The position numbers were made by a program, and so were the translations under genes. This document shows, piece by piece, positions 22,963 to 35,443 of a stretch of DNA of 64,000 nt. This stretch comes from Salmonella enterica subsp. diarizonae (lineage in GTDB: Bacteria; Pseudomonadota; Gammaproteobacteria; Enterobacterales; Enterobacteriaceae). The DNA lies in the NCBI RefSeq assembly GCF_008692785.1, contig NZ_VXJV01000001.1:620001-684000 (forward strand), written 5' to 3'. How positions within the stretch are numbered: position 1 is the first letter of the stretch; every line of letters starts with the position of its first letter. The notes beneath the pieces are model-generated. The model was not told the origin of the DNA. It did no database searches and was given only the letters and a program-made list of their open reading frames with translations.

Positions 22963-23664
22963 ATGATTACGACCCGAACCGCCAAACAATGTGGACAGGC
23001 AGACTATGGATGGTTGCAGGCCCGCTACACCTTCTCCTTTGGACACTATTTCGACCCTACACTGCTGGGCTACGCTTCGCTGCGCGTGCTGAACCAGGAA
23101 GTACTGGCGCCGGGCGCCTCTTTTCAGCCTCGAACTTATCCAAAGGTGGATATTTTAAACCTGGTTCTGGACGGCGAAGCAGAATATCGCGACAGCGACG
23201 GCAACCATGTACAGGCTAAAGCGGGCGAAGCGTTACTGCTCGCCGCGCAGCCGGACATTAGCTACAGCGAACATAATCTCAGCAAAGTTAAGCCGTTAAC
23301 CCGAATGCAACTGTGGCTTGACGCCTGTCCTGAACGGGAAAACGCGCTGGTACAAAAAATCCCACTCTCGGCGGCGCAACAACAGCTTCTTGCGTCGCCC
23401 GACGGTGAGCAAAACAGCTTACAACTGCGCCAACAGGTCTGGGTACATCATATTACGCTGGAGAAAGGCGAATCGCTTAATTTCCAGCTTCACGGGCCGC
23501 GCGCCTATTTGCAGTCGATTCACGGTACGTTCCACGCGGTGACGCCCAATGAAGAACGCGAGGCGTTAACCTGCGGAGATGGCGCATTTATTCGTGATGA
23601 ACCTAACATTACGCTGGTTGCCGATACGCCGCTGCGCGCATTACTGGTAGATTTACCGGTGTAG
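22963..23664 (+). CDS. yhaK: YhaK, pirin-like bicupin
   Basis: A 233-aa bicupin of the pirin family. The N-terminal cupin carries GHYFDPTLLGYASLRVLNQ and a PKVDILNLVLDGE stretch. The usual HxHxxx metal ligands of true pirins are degraded here (PKVDI instead of HPHRGI), as in E. coli YhaK, a proposed reactive-oxygen marker. Catalytic activity is therefore doubtful. It is divergent from yhaJ, a plausible regulator, and followed closely by yhaL. Confidence 0.93.
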   Translation: MITTRTAKQCGQADYGWLQARYTFSFGHYFDPTLLGYASLRVLNQEVLAPGASFQPRTYPKVDILNLVLDGEAEYRDSDGNHVQAKAGEALLLAAQPDISYSEHNLSKVKPLTRMQLWLDACPERENALVQKIPLSAAQQQLLASPDGEQNSLQLRQQVWVHHITLEKGESLNFQLHGPRAYLQSIHGTFHAVTPNEEREALTCGDGAFIRDEPNITLVADTPLRALLVDLPV

Positions 23665-23687
23665 CCAGCCAGAAAAGGAGTCGTAAG

Positions 23688-23852
23688 ATGAGCAAAAAAT
23701 CGGCGAAGAAACGTCAGCCCGTGGTAAAACCTGCCGTACAGGAGGCGATGAGCGCCACTGTGCCGCTGGGCTATGAAGAGATGCTAACCGAACTGGAAGC
23801 AATCGTGGCGGACGCCGAAGTCCGGCTGGCAGAAGAAGAGGCCGCAGCCTGA
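23688..23852 (+). CDS. yhaL: Small protein YhaL (54 aa)
   Basis: A 54-codon ORF starting MSKKSAKKRQPVVKP and ending AIVADAEVRLAEEEAAA. It closely resembles E. coli YhaL in its basic start and acidic helical end. AAAGGAG lies 8-9 bases before the ATG, and the gene starts 23 bases after yhaK. The central segment (QEAMSATVPLG) is diverged from E. coli. Function is unknown. Confidence 0.88.
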   Translation: MSKKSAKKRQPVVKPAVQEAMSATVPLGYEEMLTELEAIVADAEVRLAEEEAAA

Positions 23853-23857
23853 AATCA

Positions 23858-23925
23858 TGCCGGATGGCAGCGCAAGCGCCTGATCCGGCCTACAGCGGGT
23901 AGGCCCGATAAGCGCAGCATCATCG
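23858..23925. repeat. REP element after yhaL
   Basis: CATGCCGGATGGCAGCGCAA-GCGCCTGATCCGGCCTAC followed by GTAGGCCCGATAAGCGCAGC-ATCATCGGGC gives two facing REP units, a BIME. Confidence 0.8.
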
Positions 23926-23931
23926 GGCAAC

Positions 23932-23966
23932 ATAACGCCCCGACGTCATGCCGGGGCGTTATTATT
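23932..23966. terminator. Bidirectional terminator between yhaL and cyuA
   Basis: ATAACGCCCCG and CGGGGCGTTAT enclose a 9-base loop (ACGTCATGC), flanked by AT-rich ends. It overlaps the cyuA stop codon on the minus strand. Confidence 0.75.
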
Positions 23967-25275
23967 AATGCGCTTTACTGGCCATAATCTCGATGATCTG
24001 CTTGTCTGTCTGCTGCATTGAGCGACACGCCAGCGAACATAAATTCGAAATAGATTGTTCGACATTGTGTGCCACAATCCCTTCGTTTCCGGTCACCGCC
24101 GTATCGTCCAATGCCATCAGCACGGCTTTCCATGCCGCCGACGCGCTGGTGGAGACTTTCATCGCGCAGCTATTCGACGCGCCATCGCAAATCATCCCGC
24201 TGACATCGCCAATCATACTGCTGATAGCCATTGCGATAGTGTCATAATGACCATCTATCAGCCACGCCATACCCGCCGCCGCGCCCATCGCCGCCGTAGT
24301 TGCCGCGCACAGCGCCGACAAACGCGGAAGCTGATGGTGAATATAGATAGCGCTCAAATGCGATAACATTAGCGCGCGCGCCAGACGCTCATCATCGGCG
24401 CCGACATGTTCAGCAACCACCATGACCGGCACTGTGGCGGTAATCCCCTGGTTGCCGGAACCGGAGTTGCTCATCGCGGGCAACGTTGCGCCGCCCATTC
24501 GGGCATCTGACGCCGCGCTGGTACGGATCAAAATCGCCGTGGAGAGATCTTTCGCCAGCAGACCGCGATCGCACTGTTTGGCCAGCGTCGAACCGATATG
24601 CAGCCCCCAGGAACCACGCAGTCCCTCCTGCGACAACGCGCCGTTTAGCCTGGCCGCATCCAGAATAAAGCGGATAGCGTCAAAGGGCACCGCATTCACA
24701 AACGCCAGAATCTCTTCCAGCGAGGTATGAGACAGCACTTCCAGTGGCGAGGTTTTTTCTTCTCCCTGCGCATTATCGGCCTGGGTAAACACTACACCCT
24801 TGTCGGTTTCTATCCGCACGATGTTTGTATGATCGCCAACGATCGTGACACATGCCCAGCTATCGCCGCTATAAACTTTCGCCCGTGAAAACAGGATATC
24901 ATTACATGGCTCCTGCAACATCACCGCGACATGTCCGGCGGCCAGCATCGCTTTTGCATCGGCAACCGCTTTAGCGGAAGCGTCTTTTAACACCTCCAAC
25001 CCGGCTTTTGCATCACCGCCCAACGCGCCAAGCGCCGCGGCGATCGGTAGCCCTACCATTCCCGTTCCTGGAACAGTAACGCCCATACCATTTTTCATCA
25101 GATTGGGCGAAACCCACGCGTCAATGCGTTCAACTGTGCCGTCAAGTTCAGCCGCCGCTGCCGCTGCCGCCAGCGCCAGTGAAATTGGCTCAGTACACCC
25201 CAGCGCCGGTTTTACTTCTTCCTGTACGGCCAGGATAAAACTTTGCCACAATGGATTTATTTTAGATTCAAACAT
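23965..25275 (-). CDS. cyuA: L-cysteine desulfidase CyuA (YhaM)
   Basis: A 436-aa protein of the serine dehydratase alpha-like/UPF0597 family. In E. coli and Salmonella it is the main anaerobic cysteine desulfidase, making pyruvate, ammonia and sulfide with a 4Fe-4S cluster. Candidate cluster cysteines occur in [10 protein letters not shown] (about residue 26), [24 protein letters not shown] (about 355-370) and [11 protein letters not shown]. It lies 25 bases downstream of the transporter gene cyuP, in one operon. Confidence 0.95.
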   Translation of the reverse strand: MFESKINPLWQSFILAVQEEVKPALGCTEPISLALAAAAAAAELDGTVERIDAWVSPNLMKNGMGVTVPGTGMVGLPIAAALGALGGDAKAGLEVLKDASAKAVADAKAMLAAGHVAVMLQEPCNDILFSRAKVYSGDSWACVTIVGDHTNIVRIETDKGVVFTQADNAQGEEKTSPLEVLSHTSLEEILAFVNAVPFDAIRFILDAARLNGALSQEGLRGSWGLHIGSTLAKQCDRGLLAKDLSTAILIRTSAASDARMGGATLPAMSNSGSGNQGITATVPVMVVAEHVGADDERLARALMLSHLSAIYIHHQLPRLSALCAATTAAMGAAAGMAWLIDGHYDTIAMAISSMIGDVSGMICDGASNSCAMKVSTSASAAWKAVLMALDDTAVTGNEGIVAHNVEQSISNLCSLACRSMQQTDKQIIEIMASKAH

Positions 25276-25300
25276 AACAACAACCTTAATCTCAGGTATA

Positions 25301-26632
25301 TCAAGAGAATGCCAAGAACGGAGAAACGCATAACAGCAGACCGGTAATAATAATCAGGTACAACGAGGCGCCTTTATATTTGTGCAATGCGGGAACCTTG
25401 TAGACCAACCATGCCGGAATTAAACAGCCCACCATACCGAAGATAGGGCTACAAATAGAGGTGAAGCTCAGTACCGGCGCGTTGAGCACAATGGCACTCC
25501 AGGCCAGCAAAATAGCGAAAAGCATAATGCCGCGCTGTACCAGATTTTCATTGATCTTCTCTGCGGGTATTTTGCGGCGCAGGATATTCATCACAATGCC
25601 TTGCGTCGCTTCGCGGAATCCTAAGTAAACGCCAAAGAAGGCGGTCATTACGGCAAAGATGTTCAGAATCACGCTGACCACTTTGACCCAGCCAGCACCA
25701 TCGCCGCTAATAAATTGCGCGGCGATCGCCAGGGCGGAAATATTCTGCTCATAGGCTTTCACCGCTTCGTCATGCCCCATCGCCAGGGTGAAGGAAACCG
25801 CATAGAAAAAGACGGTAACGAACAGGACGCCAAACGCGATATTCATGGCGCGCAACGCTTTATGACGTGCGACCTCAATAGATTTTTCGCGTGAACGGTA
25901 AGAGATCACCATTGGGCTTAACGTCTGGATGAATAAAATTGAGGTCAGCGTAAACGGCAGGGTAATAATGGCGTTTTTAATCAGCAGGGCCATCGGCGGC
26001 AGCGCGCCAATGTTATACAGGTGCCACATACCAACCATGGATACGCCCAGCGCCGCAACAACCAGTAGTTTGGTCAGTACCATACCCGTGGAAATTTTGA
26101 ACAGTAATTTTTCACCGCGTGAGGAAATCGCCACCAGGATGCAAATCAGCACCAGACCATAAAACGGGCTATCGGAAAGTAATCCTTCCGTTACGCCGAA
26201 AGTATGCAGATAAGAGGCGCTGTCGTTAGTAATCGCCGTAGAATAGACGAACATCCAGATGACGAGCATCACAAAGTACAGCGCGCCTAATAAAATACCC
26301 CAGTTTTTGCCCAGATAGCCGCTGATCACGCTGGGGTAGTCTTTACATTCCGGGGATTCCGCCAGCGTATTAATAAACAACCGCTGGAACAAGTACATGG
26401 CCGGATAACCAATAATAGAAGAGAGTAAAAAGACCCAAAGTCCCATCAGGCCGACCTGGACAGGAAGGAAAACGATCCCTGCGCCGATCGCCATCCCGAT
26501 ACTCATAATGACCCAACCGGTGTCGGTACTATCAAATTTGATGGCCTCACGCCATTCGCTTTCTGTCATCCCTGCCCGACGCGCCGGGGCTGATGCGTCG
26601 AGGATTACGCTGGTATTACTTGCCGATTCCAT
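25301..26632 (-). CDS. cyuP: Cysteine/serine transporter CyuP (YhaO/DlsT)
   Basis: Inner-membrane permease of the hydroxy/aromatic amino acid permease (STP) family, related to TdcC and SdaC. It supplies cysteine to CyuA and has also been called DlsT for D-serine uptake. The start at 26632 ([11 protein letters not shown], 443 aa) equals E. coli. A TTG at 26647 would add 5 residues. About eleven hydrophobic segments are seen, with [19 protein letters not shown] at the first. CyuR would be the expected activator, encoded elsewhere. Confidence 0.94.
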   Translation of the reverse strand: MESASNTSVILDASAPARRAGMTESEWREAIKFDSTDTGWVIMSIGMAIGAGIVFLPVQVGLMGLWVFLLSSIIGYPAMYLFQRLFINTLAESPECKDYPSVISGYLGKNWGILLGALYFVMLVIWMFVYSTAITNDSASYLHTFGVTEGLLSDSPFYGLVLICILVAISSRGEKLLFKISTGMVLTKLLVVAALGVSMVGMWHLYNIGALPPMALLIKNAIITLPFTLTSILFIQTLSPMVISYRSREKSIEVARHKALRAMNIAFGVLFVTVFFYAVSFTLAMGHDEAVKAYEQNISALAIAAQFISGDGAGWVKVVSVILNIFAVMTAFFGVYLGFREATQGIVMNILRRKIPAEKINENLVQRGIMLFAILLAWSAIVLNAPVLSFTSICSPIFGMVGCLIPAWLVYKVPALHKYKGASLYLIIITGLLLCVSPFLAFS

Positions 26633-26948
26633 AGAATTCTCGCTCAATGTGTAGGTAGAGGTTTTTTTATTTTTCGTGCCGCAGCAAGGCGATGTGCAGA
26701 ACGTGAGGTGCAGGTACTTTCTTGTAATAAGAAAATCATACGCGCACGATAAGAGAAAAACTTACCAATCAAACACCTATATTTCCTGTGGGTTAAGAAT
26801 TATTTTCTATTTACTATTCGTTTAATATTGTTATTTTCTCTATTTGAAGCGGATCACAACAAAAAAGGACGCACTAAAGTGCGCCCTTTTTTTCATGCTT
26901 CTGTCTTCTGCGTTATCCCATAGCCTGATAACTCTGCGCCTATCGGGC
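26633..26948. other. Intergenic region between tdcG and cyuP
   Basis: 316 bases without a gene. It holds the terminator at 26860-26895 and, nearer cyuP, an AT-rich stretch (26760-26850) likely to contain the cyuPA promoter. I see no certain regulator site. Confidence 0.5.
26860..26895 (-). terminator. tdc operon terminator (bidirectional stem)
   Basis: AAAAAAGGACGCACT and AGTGCGCCCTTTTTTT pair around a short loop. On the minus strand the stem is followed by a run of T (A on the plus strand at 26860-26867). It lies about 55 bases after the tdcG stop. Confidence 0.85.
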
Positions 26949-28313
26949 CTATCTACAAACGACTTTAATCGCCAGGCCACCGCGCGACGTCTCACGATAT
27001 TTGTCGTTCATGTCTTTACCGGTTTCGTACATGGTTTCGATCACTTTATCGAGCGAAACCCGCGGTTCGGAGGTACGGCGTAGCGCCATTCGCGCCGCAT
27101 TTACCGCTTTAACGGCGTTAATCGCATTACGTTCAATACAAGGGATTTGCACCTGACCCGCCACCGGGTCACAGGTGAGGCCAAGGTTATGCTCCATCGC
27201 GATTTCCGCCGCAATGCAGACCTGCGCCGGGCTGCCGCCCAGTAGTTCTGTCAGCCCCGCCGCCGCCATCGAACACGCTACGCCAACCTCGCCCTGACAC
27301 CCCACTTCCGCGCCGGATATCGAGGCGTTCATCTTGTACAGCGCACCAATCGCCCCCGCCGCCAGCAGATAACGGGCGATAGAGTTGGCATTGACCGGAC
27401 GACGGAATTTGTCGTAATAGGCCAGCACCGCGGGAATAATCCCGCACGCGCCGTTGGTCGGCGCGGTGACAACCCGCCCCCCCACCGCGTTCTCTTCGCT
27501 CACGGCCAGGGCGAACATGTTAATCCAGTCGATGACGTTCATCGGATCGCGGGAGAGATTATCGCTGGAGACCAACAGACGCCGTAACGCTACCGCGCGG
27601 CGTGGAACGTTCAGCGGCCCCGGCAGCACGCCCTCAGTATTCATACCACGCTCAATCCCGGCCGCCATTACCTGCCAGATGCGGGCAAAGCCAGCGTCAA
27701 TCTGCTCTTTGCTACGCAACGCCAGTTCATTTTGCATCATCAGGCCGGAAACCGAGAGACCCTGTCTTTCACACAGCGTCAACAGTTCGCTGGCGGAATG
27801 AAAATCATACGGCACCGATTTTTCTACGTCGTGCGACTGACCAAAGCGTTCCTCTTCGACAATAAAGCCGCCGCCGATAGAGTAATACGTTTTACGTAAA
27901 AGCAGCTTTTGTCCGTTCCAGGCGGTAATACGCATACCGTTTTCATGGCGTGCCAGGGTTTCAGCGTGAAAGAGAATACTGTCGGCAACGGGAAAATCCA
28001 CCACATGCGCGCCCCCCGCAACCGATAAACGGCTGCTGCGGGCAACCTCCTGGATAAATGCCGGAATGCTATCAATATTGACATCCTGCGGCGTATTGCC
28101 CGCCAGGCCCATAATGATGGCGGTATCGGTCGCATGGCCTTTGCCAGTCAGCGACAGCGATCCGTAAAGATCAACCGTGATGCGCGTTGTTCGCGGCAGG
28201 TCGCCGCTGTCGGTCAGCCGATCGATAAAACATTTTCCTGCATTCATTGGCCCTACGGTATGGGAGCTTGAAGGTCCAATGCCGATCTTAAAAATATCAA
28301 ATGCGCTAATCAT
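26949..28313 (-). CDS. tdcG: L-serine dehydratase TdcG
   Basis: A 4Fe-4S L-serine deaminase, giving pyruvate and ammonia. At 454 aa it matches E. coli TdcG. The beta-domain N-terminus has IGIGPSSSHTVGPM. The cluster cysteines are in TNGACGIIPA (about 340), GCQGEVGVACSMAA (about 385) and CDPVAGQVQIPC. It follows tdcE directly with a 69-base gap. The RidA-family gene tdcF found here in E. coli is missing. Confidence 0.96.
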   Translation of the reverse strand: MISAFDIFKIGIGPSSSHTVGPMNAGKCFIDRLTDSGDLPRTTRITVDLYGSLSLTGKGHATDTAIIMGLAGNTPQDVNIDSIPAFIQEVARSSRLSVAGGAHVVDFPVADSILFHAETLARHENGMRITAWNGQKLLLRKTYYSIGGGFIVEEERFGQSHDVEKSVPYDFHSASELLTLCERQGLSVSGLMMQNELALRSKEQIDAGFARIWQVMAAGIERGMNTEGVLPGPLNVPRRAVALRRLLVSSDNLSRDPMNVIDWINMFALAVSEENAVGGRVVTAPTNGACGIIPAVLAYYDKFRRPVNANSIARYLLAAGAIGALYKMNASISGAEVGCQGEVGVACSMAAAGLTELLGGSPAQVCIAAEIAMEHNLGLTCDPVAGQVQIPCIERNAINAVKAVNAARMALRRTSEPRVSLDKVIETMYETGKDMNDKYRETSRGGLAIKVVCR

Positions 28314-28382
28314 ATCTCCCCCTAAGATTACCGTTCAGTGAAGATCCGTCGCGGGGCGATCCACACGATCGCCCCGCTCACG

Positions 28383-30677
28383 TTACATCGCCTGAGTAAA
28401 GGTGCGCGAAATAACGTCCTGTTGCTGCTCACGAGTCAGCGCATTGAAACGCACGGCATAGCCAGAAACGCGGATCGTCAGGTTCGGATAGTTTTCCGGA
28501 TGTTCAATCGCATCCAGCAACATGTCACGGTTCATTACATTGACGTTCAGATGCTGCCCGCCTTCCACCTGTGCTTCATGATGGAAATAGCCGTCCAGCA
28601 GGCCGACCAGATTGGTTTTCCGCACCGCATCTTCTTTCCCGAGCGCCGCAGGCACAATCGAGAAGGTGTATGAAATACCGTCTTTGGCGTAGGTAAACGG
28701 CAGTTTCGCCACCGACGTCAGCGAGGCCACCGCCCCTTTACGGTCACGACCGTGCATCGGGTTCGCCCCCGGCGCGAACGGCGTTCCGGCGCGACGTCCA
28801 TCCGGCGTATTGCCGGTCTTCTGCCCGTACACGACGTTCGAGGTGATGGTCAAAATGGACTGCGTCGGCACCGCATTGCGATACGTCGGCAACACGCTAA
28901 TTTTTTGCATAAAGCGTTTCACCAGGTCGCAGGCAATGCTGTCCACGCGCTCATCGTTATTACCATACTGCGGATACTCGCCTTCAATAGCGAAGTCGAT
29001 GGCAAGGCCGTTTTCATCGCGAATCGGCTTCACCTGAGCATACCTGATGGCGGACAGGGAATCCGCCGCCACCGACAGTCCGGCGATGCCGCACGCCATC
29101 GTCCGATACACATCGCGGTCGTGCAGCGCCATCAGCGAGGCTTCATAGCTATACTTATCGTGCATGTAGTGAATGATGTTCAGCGCGCTGATGTACTGCA
29201 CCGCCAGCCAGTCCATAAAATGGTCGAGGCTCTCCATTACCGTGTCGTAATTCAGCACCTCATCCATTAACGGCGCGGTTTTCGGCCCAACCTGGATTTT
29301 CAGTTTCTCGTCAACGCCGCCATTGATAGCGTACAGCAACGTTTTGGCAAGGTTGGCGCGCGCGCCGAAGAACTGCATCTGCTTACCGATGACCATCGGA
29401 CTGACGCAACAAGCGATGGCGTAATCGTCGCTGTTAAAGTCGGTACGCATTAAATCGTCGTTTTCATACTGCAAAGATGAGGTCACGATGGAGACCTGCG
29501 CAGCATATTTTTTGAATGCCACCGGTAGCGCTTCAGACCACAGTATGGTCAGGTTCGGCTCCGGCGCTGGCCCCATCGTGTGCAGGGTATGCAGATAACG
29601 GAAGGCGTTCTTCGTCACCAGCGTGCGGCCATCAAGCCCCATCCCGCCAATAACTTCGGTGGCCCAGATCGGATCGCCGGAAAAGAGCGAGTCAAATTCC
29701 GGCGTGCGCAGGAAGCGCACCATACGGATCTTCATGATGAAATGGTCGATCAGCTCCTGCGCCTGCTGCTCTGTCAGGAGGCCCGCATTGAAATCGCGCT
29801 CAATGTAGATATCAAGGAACGACGCGGTTCGCCCCAACGACATTGCACCGCCATTTTGCGATTTTACCGCCGCCAGATAGGCAAAGTAGAGCCACTGTAC
29901 CGCTTCCTGCGCGTTTCGCGCCGGACGGGAGATATCGTAGCCGTATTTCGCCGCCATCTCCTGCATTTGCAGCAACGCGCGACGGTGCTCCGCCAGCTCC
30001 TCACGCAGGCGAATCGTCGCCTCAAGATTCTGTCCCCACTCCAGATTCGACTGCAGGTCGGCGAATTGCAGCTCGCGTTCGCGCACCAGATAACGGATGC
30101 CATACAGCGCGACGCGGCGATAATCGCCAATAATGCGCCCGCGACCATAACCATCCGGCAAACCGGTTAATACACCGGATTTACGGCAGCGCAGCATATC
30201 CGGCGAGTAAACATCGAATACGCCCTGATTATGGGTTTTCCGCAGGTCGGTAAAGGTATATTCAAAATCGGCGTCCATTTCGCGGTCATAGGCATGGAAT
30301 GAACTTTTGATCATATTAACGCCGCCAAACGGATGCAAAGCGCGTTTAAGCGGCTTATCCGTTTGTAAACCGACGATTTTTTCCAGCTCTTTTTCAATAT
30401 ATCCCGCATCGTGGGCGGTAATTGTCGTCGCGATGTTGGTATCGAAATCCACCGGTGCATGGGTCGCGTTCTCGATACGTATTCCCGCCATCACCTTTTC
30501 CCACAACGCCGTGGTCGCTGGCGTCGCATCGGCGAGAAAAGACTCATCCCCCTCATAAGGCGTATAGTTATGCTGAATAAAATCACGGACATTAATTTCT
30601 TCTTTCCAGTCCGTACCTTTAAAATCACGCCATGCTTCGGCATACAGCATATCGCTGGTATCGATATTTACCTTCAT
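28383..30677 (-). CDS. tdcE: 2-ketobutyrate formate-lyase / pyruvate formate-lyase TdcE
   Basis: A 764-aa glycyl-radical enzyme cleaving 2-ketobutyrate to propionyl-CoA and formate, and also pyruvate. The adjacent catalytic cysteines are seen in [11 protein letters not shown] (about residue 417). The radical glycine is in [11 protein letters not shown] near the C-terminus (about 739). It needs the PflA activase, encoded elsewhere. It is the central step of anaerobic threonine fermentation in this operon, between tdcD (33-base gap) and tdcG. Confidence 0.97.
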   Translation of the reverse strand: MKVNIDTSDMLYAEAWRDFKGTDWKEEINVRDFIQHNYTPYEGDESFLADATPATTALWEKVMAGIRIENATHAPVDFDTNIATTITAHDAGYIEKELEKIVGLQTDKPLKRALHPFGGVNMIKSSFHAYDREMDADFEYTFTDLRKTHNQGVFDVYSPDMLRCRKSGVLTGLPDGYGRGRIIGDYRRVALYGIRYLVRERELQFADLQSNLEWGQNLEATIRLREELAEHRRALLQMQEMAAKYGYDISRPARNAQEAVQWLYFAYLAAVKSQNGGAMSLGRTASFLDIYIERDFNAGLLTEQQAQELIDHFIMKIRMVRFLRTPEFDSLFSGDPIWATEVIGGMGLDGRTLVTKNAFRYLHTLHTMGPAPEPNLTILWSEALPVAFKKYAAQVSIVTSSLQYENDDLMRTDFNSDDYAIACCVSPMVIGKQMQFFGARANLAKTLLYAINGGVDEKLKIQVGPKTAPLMDEVLNYDTVMESLDHFMDWLAVQYISALNIIHYMHDKYSYEASLMALHDRDVYRTMACGIAGLSVAADSLSAIRYAQVKPIRDENGLAIDFAIEGEYPQYGNNDERVDSIACDLVKRFMQKISVLPTYRNAVPTQSILTITSNVVYGQKTGNTPDGRRAGTPFAPGANPMHGRDRKGAVASLTSVAKLPFTYAKDGISYTFSIVPAALGKEDAVRKTNLVGLLDGYFHHEAQVEGGQHLNVNVMNRDMLLDAIEHPENYPNLTIRVSGYAVRFNALTREQQQDVISRTFTQAM

Positions 30678-30710
30678 GAAAAATAATCTCTCTACAGAAC
30701 AACTGTTAAG

Positions 30711-31919
30711 TTATGCAAATTCCACTGGTGCTTTCACGTTGCCTAAATGAATGGCATCAAGGGCAATCATTTTCTCTTCATTTGTGGGAATAACAGCGCA
30801 AATAACCTGAGAAGGGTTACCGGAAATAATACGCTCGCCGTGATAATTCGGCTGCTTATTCATTTCAACGTCTAACGTAAGCCCCAGTACGCGCAGATGT
30901 TCAATCACCAACTGGCGAATTAATACTGAATTTTCACCAATACCGCCGGTAAAAATAATGCCATCCAGCCGATGTAACGATGCCGCGTGTCCGGCAATAT
31001 GACGGGCGATACGGTGGACAAACGTTTTTATCGCTAACCGGGCGCGCTCATGTCCTTCGTGCCAGGCTTTTTCCAGGATTCTAAGGTCGGATGACAAACC
31101 GGATATGCCGAGCAAACCGGACTCTTTATTCACCACTCGCTCCAGATCGCTCAACGTCTGCCCGGTTTCTTTGGCTATCCACGCCATCGCGCCGAAATCA
31201 ACGTCGCCGCTGCGAGTGCCCATCATCAGCCCCTCCAGCGGCGTCATCCCCATTGAGGTATCCACGCTCTGACCATTGCGTACCGCGCAGATAGACGCCC
31301 CATTGCCCAAATGCGCGACAATCAGACCCGAGTTTTTTTCATCGAGGTCAAGTAGTTCATAGGCGCGCCGCGAAACATAGCGATGCGACGTACCGTGAAA
31401 GCCGTAGCGCCGCACGCCCAGGCTGGAAAAATATTCCCACGGTAATCCGTACAAATAGGCTTCCGGCGCCAGCGTCTGGTGGAAACTGGTATCAAATACC
31501 GCCACCTGTCGCACGCCCGGGAAAAGGTGCCGCGCCGCGTCAATACCGCTTAAATTAGCGTAATTATGCAGCGGCGCTAAAGGCGATACCCGACGAATAT
31601 TATCGATAACCTCATCGGTAATAATTACGGACTGTGTAAATAGCTCTCCACCGTGCGCGATACGGTGGCCAATTAATGCCACGCTATCCGTTAAATCACG
31701 TTTTTCCAGCTCAAAGGCAATGGCTTTTAACGCGTCCTCATAATTAGGGTGCGCGAGGTTTATCGGCTTATCGCCATTAATAGATAAAAAGGCGTTTTCA
31801 GTATTAATTCCATCTGCTATTCCCGCCATTAAAACATCACAGGTAGCGACATCCAGTACAGAGAATTTAATAGAAGATGATCCGCAATTAATGACCAGAA
31901 CGACCGGAAATTCATTCAT
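30711..31919 (-). CDS. tdcD: Propionate kinase TdcD
   Basis: Acetokinase-family enzyme converting propionyl phosphate and ADP to propionate and ATP. It is 402 aa. The motifs are the N-terminal phosphate loop [12 protein letters not shown], the catalytic region [12 protein letters not shown] and [11 protein letters not shown], then [13 protein letters not shown] and FTGGIGENS. It recovers ATP from threonine breakdown after TdcE and phosphotransacylase. Confidence 0.97.
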   Translation of the reverse strand: MNEFPVVLVINCGSSSIKFSVLDVATCDVLMAGIADGINTENAFLSINGDKPINLAHPNYEDALKAIAFELEKRDLTDSVALIGHRIAHGGELFTQSVIITDEVIDNIRRVSPLAPLHNYANLSGIDAARHLFPGVRQVAVFDTSFHQTLAPEAYLYGLPWEYFSSLGVRRYGFHGTSHRYVSRRAYELLDLDEKNSGLIVAHLGNGASICAVRNGQSVDTSMGMTPLEGLMMGTRSGDVDFGAMAWIAKETGQTLSDLERVVNKESGLLGISGLSSDLRILEKAWHEGHERARLAIKTFVHRIARHIAGHAASLHRLDGIIFTGGIGENSVLIRQLVIEHLRVLGLTLDVEMNKQPNYHGERIISGNPSQVICAVIPTNEEKMIALDAIHLGNVKAPVEFA

Positions 31920-31985
31920 GTAGTGACTCCGTCGATGTCAACCTGCGTCCACGCCCTATGGCGGAACGCAGGCTGAACGAGAGGA

Positions 31986-33320
<1,335 letters not shown>

Positions 33321-33337
33321 CTATCCTCACGAAAAGA

Positions 33338-34327
33338 TTAAGCGTCAACTAAACCCGTAATTTGTGATACACGAGAAAGATCGATATTACCGCCAGAAAT
33401 AATACTGACCGTTTTTCTGTTCTGAATATGGCTATCTAACTTTCCGCTTAATAATGCTGCGCAAGCCAGAGCGCCAGCGCCTTCAGTAATAACCTTATTG
33501 CGCTGAATTAAAGCGATCATACTGTTACGAATTTCATCTTCGCTAACCAGGACAATGTCATCGACTAATTCACGTACGATTTCATAGGTTAAATTACCCG
33601 GGCGGGAGACATCACAACCATCCGCCAGGGTGCCGGTCGTTCGGTGCGTGGTTATTTCGCCAGCGTAATAAGACGCCGCCATACCGTGAACATTTTCGGC
33701 CTGCACGCCGATAACTTTAATGGTGGGGTTAATCGATTTAATCGCAATGGCAATACCTGCAATTAAACCGCCACCGCCAATAGGCACGATGACATTATCG
33801 ACATCGTACAGATCTTCCATAATTTCCAGACCAATAGTGCCCTGTCCGGCAATGACTTTTGGATCGTCGTAAGGCGGAATAAAAATGCGGCCTTCGGTTT
33901 CGACAATTTCACTCACCTTAGCAATGGTGTCATTGAAGTTGTCGCCGTGGAGCACCACTTCCGCCGAATAATCACAGGTGGCCGCCACTTTAGACTTTGG
34001 CGCGCCCTTCGGCATCACGACTTTGCCGTCAATACCAAGCATTGCACAAGAAAGAGAAACGCCCTGTGCATGATTACCTGCGGAACAGGCCACGACGCCT
34101 TTACGTTTTTCAGCCTCCGTTAACGAGCTAAGTTTGTTAAAAGCGCCACGAATTTTAAATGAACCCGTACGCTGCATATTTTCAAACTTGAGAAATATTT
34201 CGCCTTTGCAGCGTTCACTAAAATAGTTAGAGCGAGGCATTCCCGTTTTATATATCTTCCCCGCTAGTCTTTTTTTCGCTTCGAGGATATCTTCAATTGC
34301 AACCGGGAGATCGTATGTAATGTGCAT
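33338..34327 (-). CDS. tdcB: Catabolic threonine dehydratase TdcB
   Basis: PLP enzyme deaminating threonine to 2-ketobutyrate, activated by AMP in E. coli. It is 329 aa and lacks the C-terminal ACT regulatory domain of IlvA. The PLP lysine is in GSFKIRGAF (about residue 58), the serine/glycine cofactor contacts in [10 protein letters not shown], and the phosphate loop is GGGGLIAG (about 186). It is the first enzyme gene after tdcA, with a 97-base gap. Confidence 0.97.
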   Translation of the reverse strand: MHITYDLPVAIEDILEAKKRLAGKIYKTGMPRSNYFSERCKGEIFLKFENMQRTGSFKIRGAFNKLSSLTEAEKRKGVVACSAGNHAQGVSLSCAMLGIDGKVVMPKGAPKSKVAATCDYSAEVVLHGDNFNDTIAKVSEIVETEGRIFIPPYDDPKVIAGQGTIGLEIMEDLYDVDNVIVPIGGGGLIAGIAIAIKSINPTIKVIGVQAENVHGMAASYYAGEITTHRTTGTLADGCDVSRPGNLTYEIVRELVDDIVLVSEDEIRNSMIALIQRNKVITEGAGALACAALLSGKLDSHIQNRKTVSIISGGNIDLSRVSQITGLVDA

Positions 34328-34424
34328 TATAACCTCTTAACCTGGGTATTAAAAATAAGTTACTGTTGCCCACTGTTCAAAAAAGACAGGTGGCGTCAAT
34401 TTCGCTAAATATGTTTATTCCATA

Positions 34425-35363
34425 TCATTCAATTTCTATTAACTGCCTGCGCCTGTATCCATTATATGATGAATATTGCTTAGCCAATTCCACTAATACT
34501 GAAGCGGCTTTTTTTATACGATAATTTTTAGACCATACTGCCGCATAACGTGCGACGGGTAACGTGTCTTTTATTGGTATGGTGATAAATTGATTAGAGC
34601 CAAAAGGCGTGGTCATATCGCAGGGAATAACAGTTAAGAAATCAGCATTGAGAACAAGATTATATATCGTGACGACGGAATCTGTTTTAACAATGTTTTC
34701 GATGCTGATGCCATTTCGTTGTAGAGTGGTGAGTAATTCGCTGTAGTAGCCCATATTCGTTTGCGGCAACACCCACTGTTCGTCTTTTAACGATTCCAGT
34801 GTGATGGTGCCGATGCATGTTCGGGACTTGCTGGCTACCAGGACAAACTCTGACTCAAACAGCGGCTCGACATGCAGATCCTGTAGCTGCATTTCATTAC
34901 TGAGCGTACCGATAGCAAAGTCCAGCCGCCCGTCGCGCAGGGCCGGCAGGAATGAAGAGAGTTGGGCTTCGTACATGGATACCTGCGCTTTTGGAAATAC
35001 CTCTTTGAACTTATGAATCATATCGGACATGAAGGTAAAGCCAATCAGCGAAGGAAAGCCAAACGAGACGTCAACGACGGTATTGCACGTCATACTGTTC
35101 ATCTCGTTGATCATGTTTTTCATTTCGCGGGTGATAGATTCAGACCAGGAAAGCAGCACCTGTCCCGCTTCGGTCAACGTAACGCCGGTATTTTTACGTA
35201 CAATTAACTCAACGCCAAAATAGGCCTCAACGTCGCTAATGATTTTACTGACGGCGGGCTGGGTTAACCCTAACGATTTTGCGGCAGACCCGATAGAACC
35301 ACTTCTAATGACTTCCTGAAAGACCACCAAATGCTGTGTTTTAGGGAGAACAAGAGTATTCAT
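34425..35363 (-). CDS. tdcA: LysR-family activator TdcA
   Basis: A 312-aa LysR-type activator of the tdc operon, encoded as its first gene. The winged helix-turn-helix occupies about residues 8-66 (SGSIGSAAKSLGLTQPAVSKIISDVE), followed by the effector-binding domain. In Salmonella TdcA also affects flagellar and virulence expression. The start at 35363 matches E. coli. Its promoter with a CRP site lies immediately upstream. Confidence 0.96.
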   Translation of the reverse strand: MNTLVLPKTQHLVVFQEVIRSGSIGSAAKSLGLTQPAVSKIISDVEAYFGVELIVRKNTGVTLTEAGQVLLSWSESITREMKNMINEMNSMTCNTVVDVSFGFPSLIGFTFMSDMIHKFKEVFPKAQVSMYEAQLSSFLPALRDGRLDFAIGTLSNEMQLQDLHVEPLFESEFVLVASKSRTCIGTITLESLKDEQWVLPQTNMGYYSELLTTLQRNGISIENIVKTDSVVTIYNLVLNADFLTVIPCDMTTPFGSNQFITIPIKDTLPVARYAAVWSKNYRIKKAASVLVELAKQYSSYNGYRRRQLIEIE

Positions 35364-35399
35364 ATCTACCGCTCTGAAATAACATTGTGAACGGCAGGA

Positions 35400-35443
35400 A
35401 GTGTAGCAAATTAAATCTTAAAGGTTATGTGCGACTACTCACA
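35400..35443 (-). promoter_or_regulatory. tdcA promoter with CRP site
   Basis: On the minus strand TGTGAGTAGTCGCACA (35443-35428) matches the CRP consensus. TACACT (35405-35400) is a good -10 box. The expected start near 35393 puts the CRP centre at about -42, the class II arrangement known for the E. coli tdc promoter. Confidence 0.8.
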
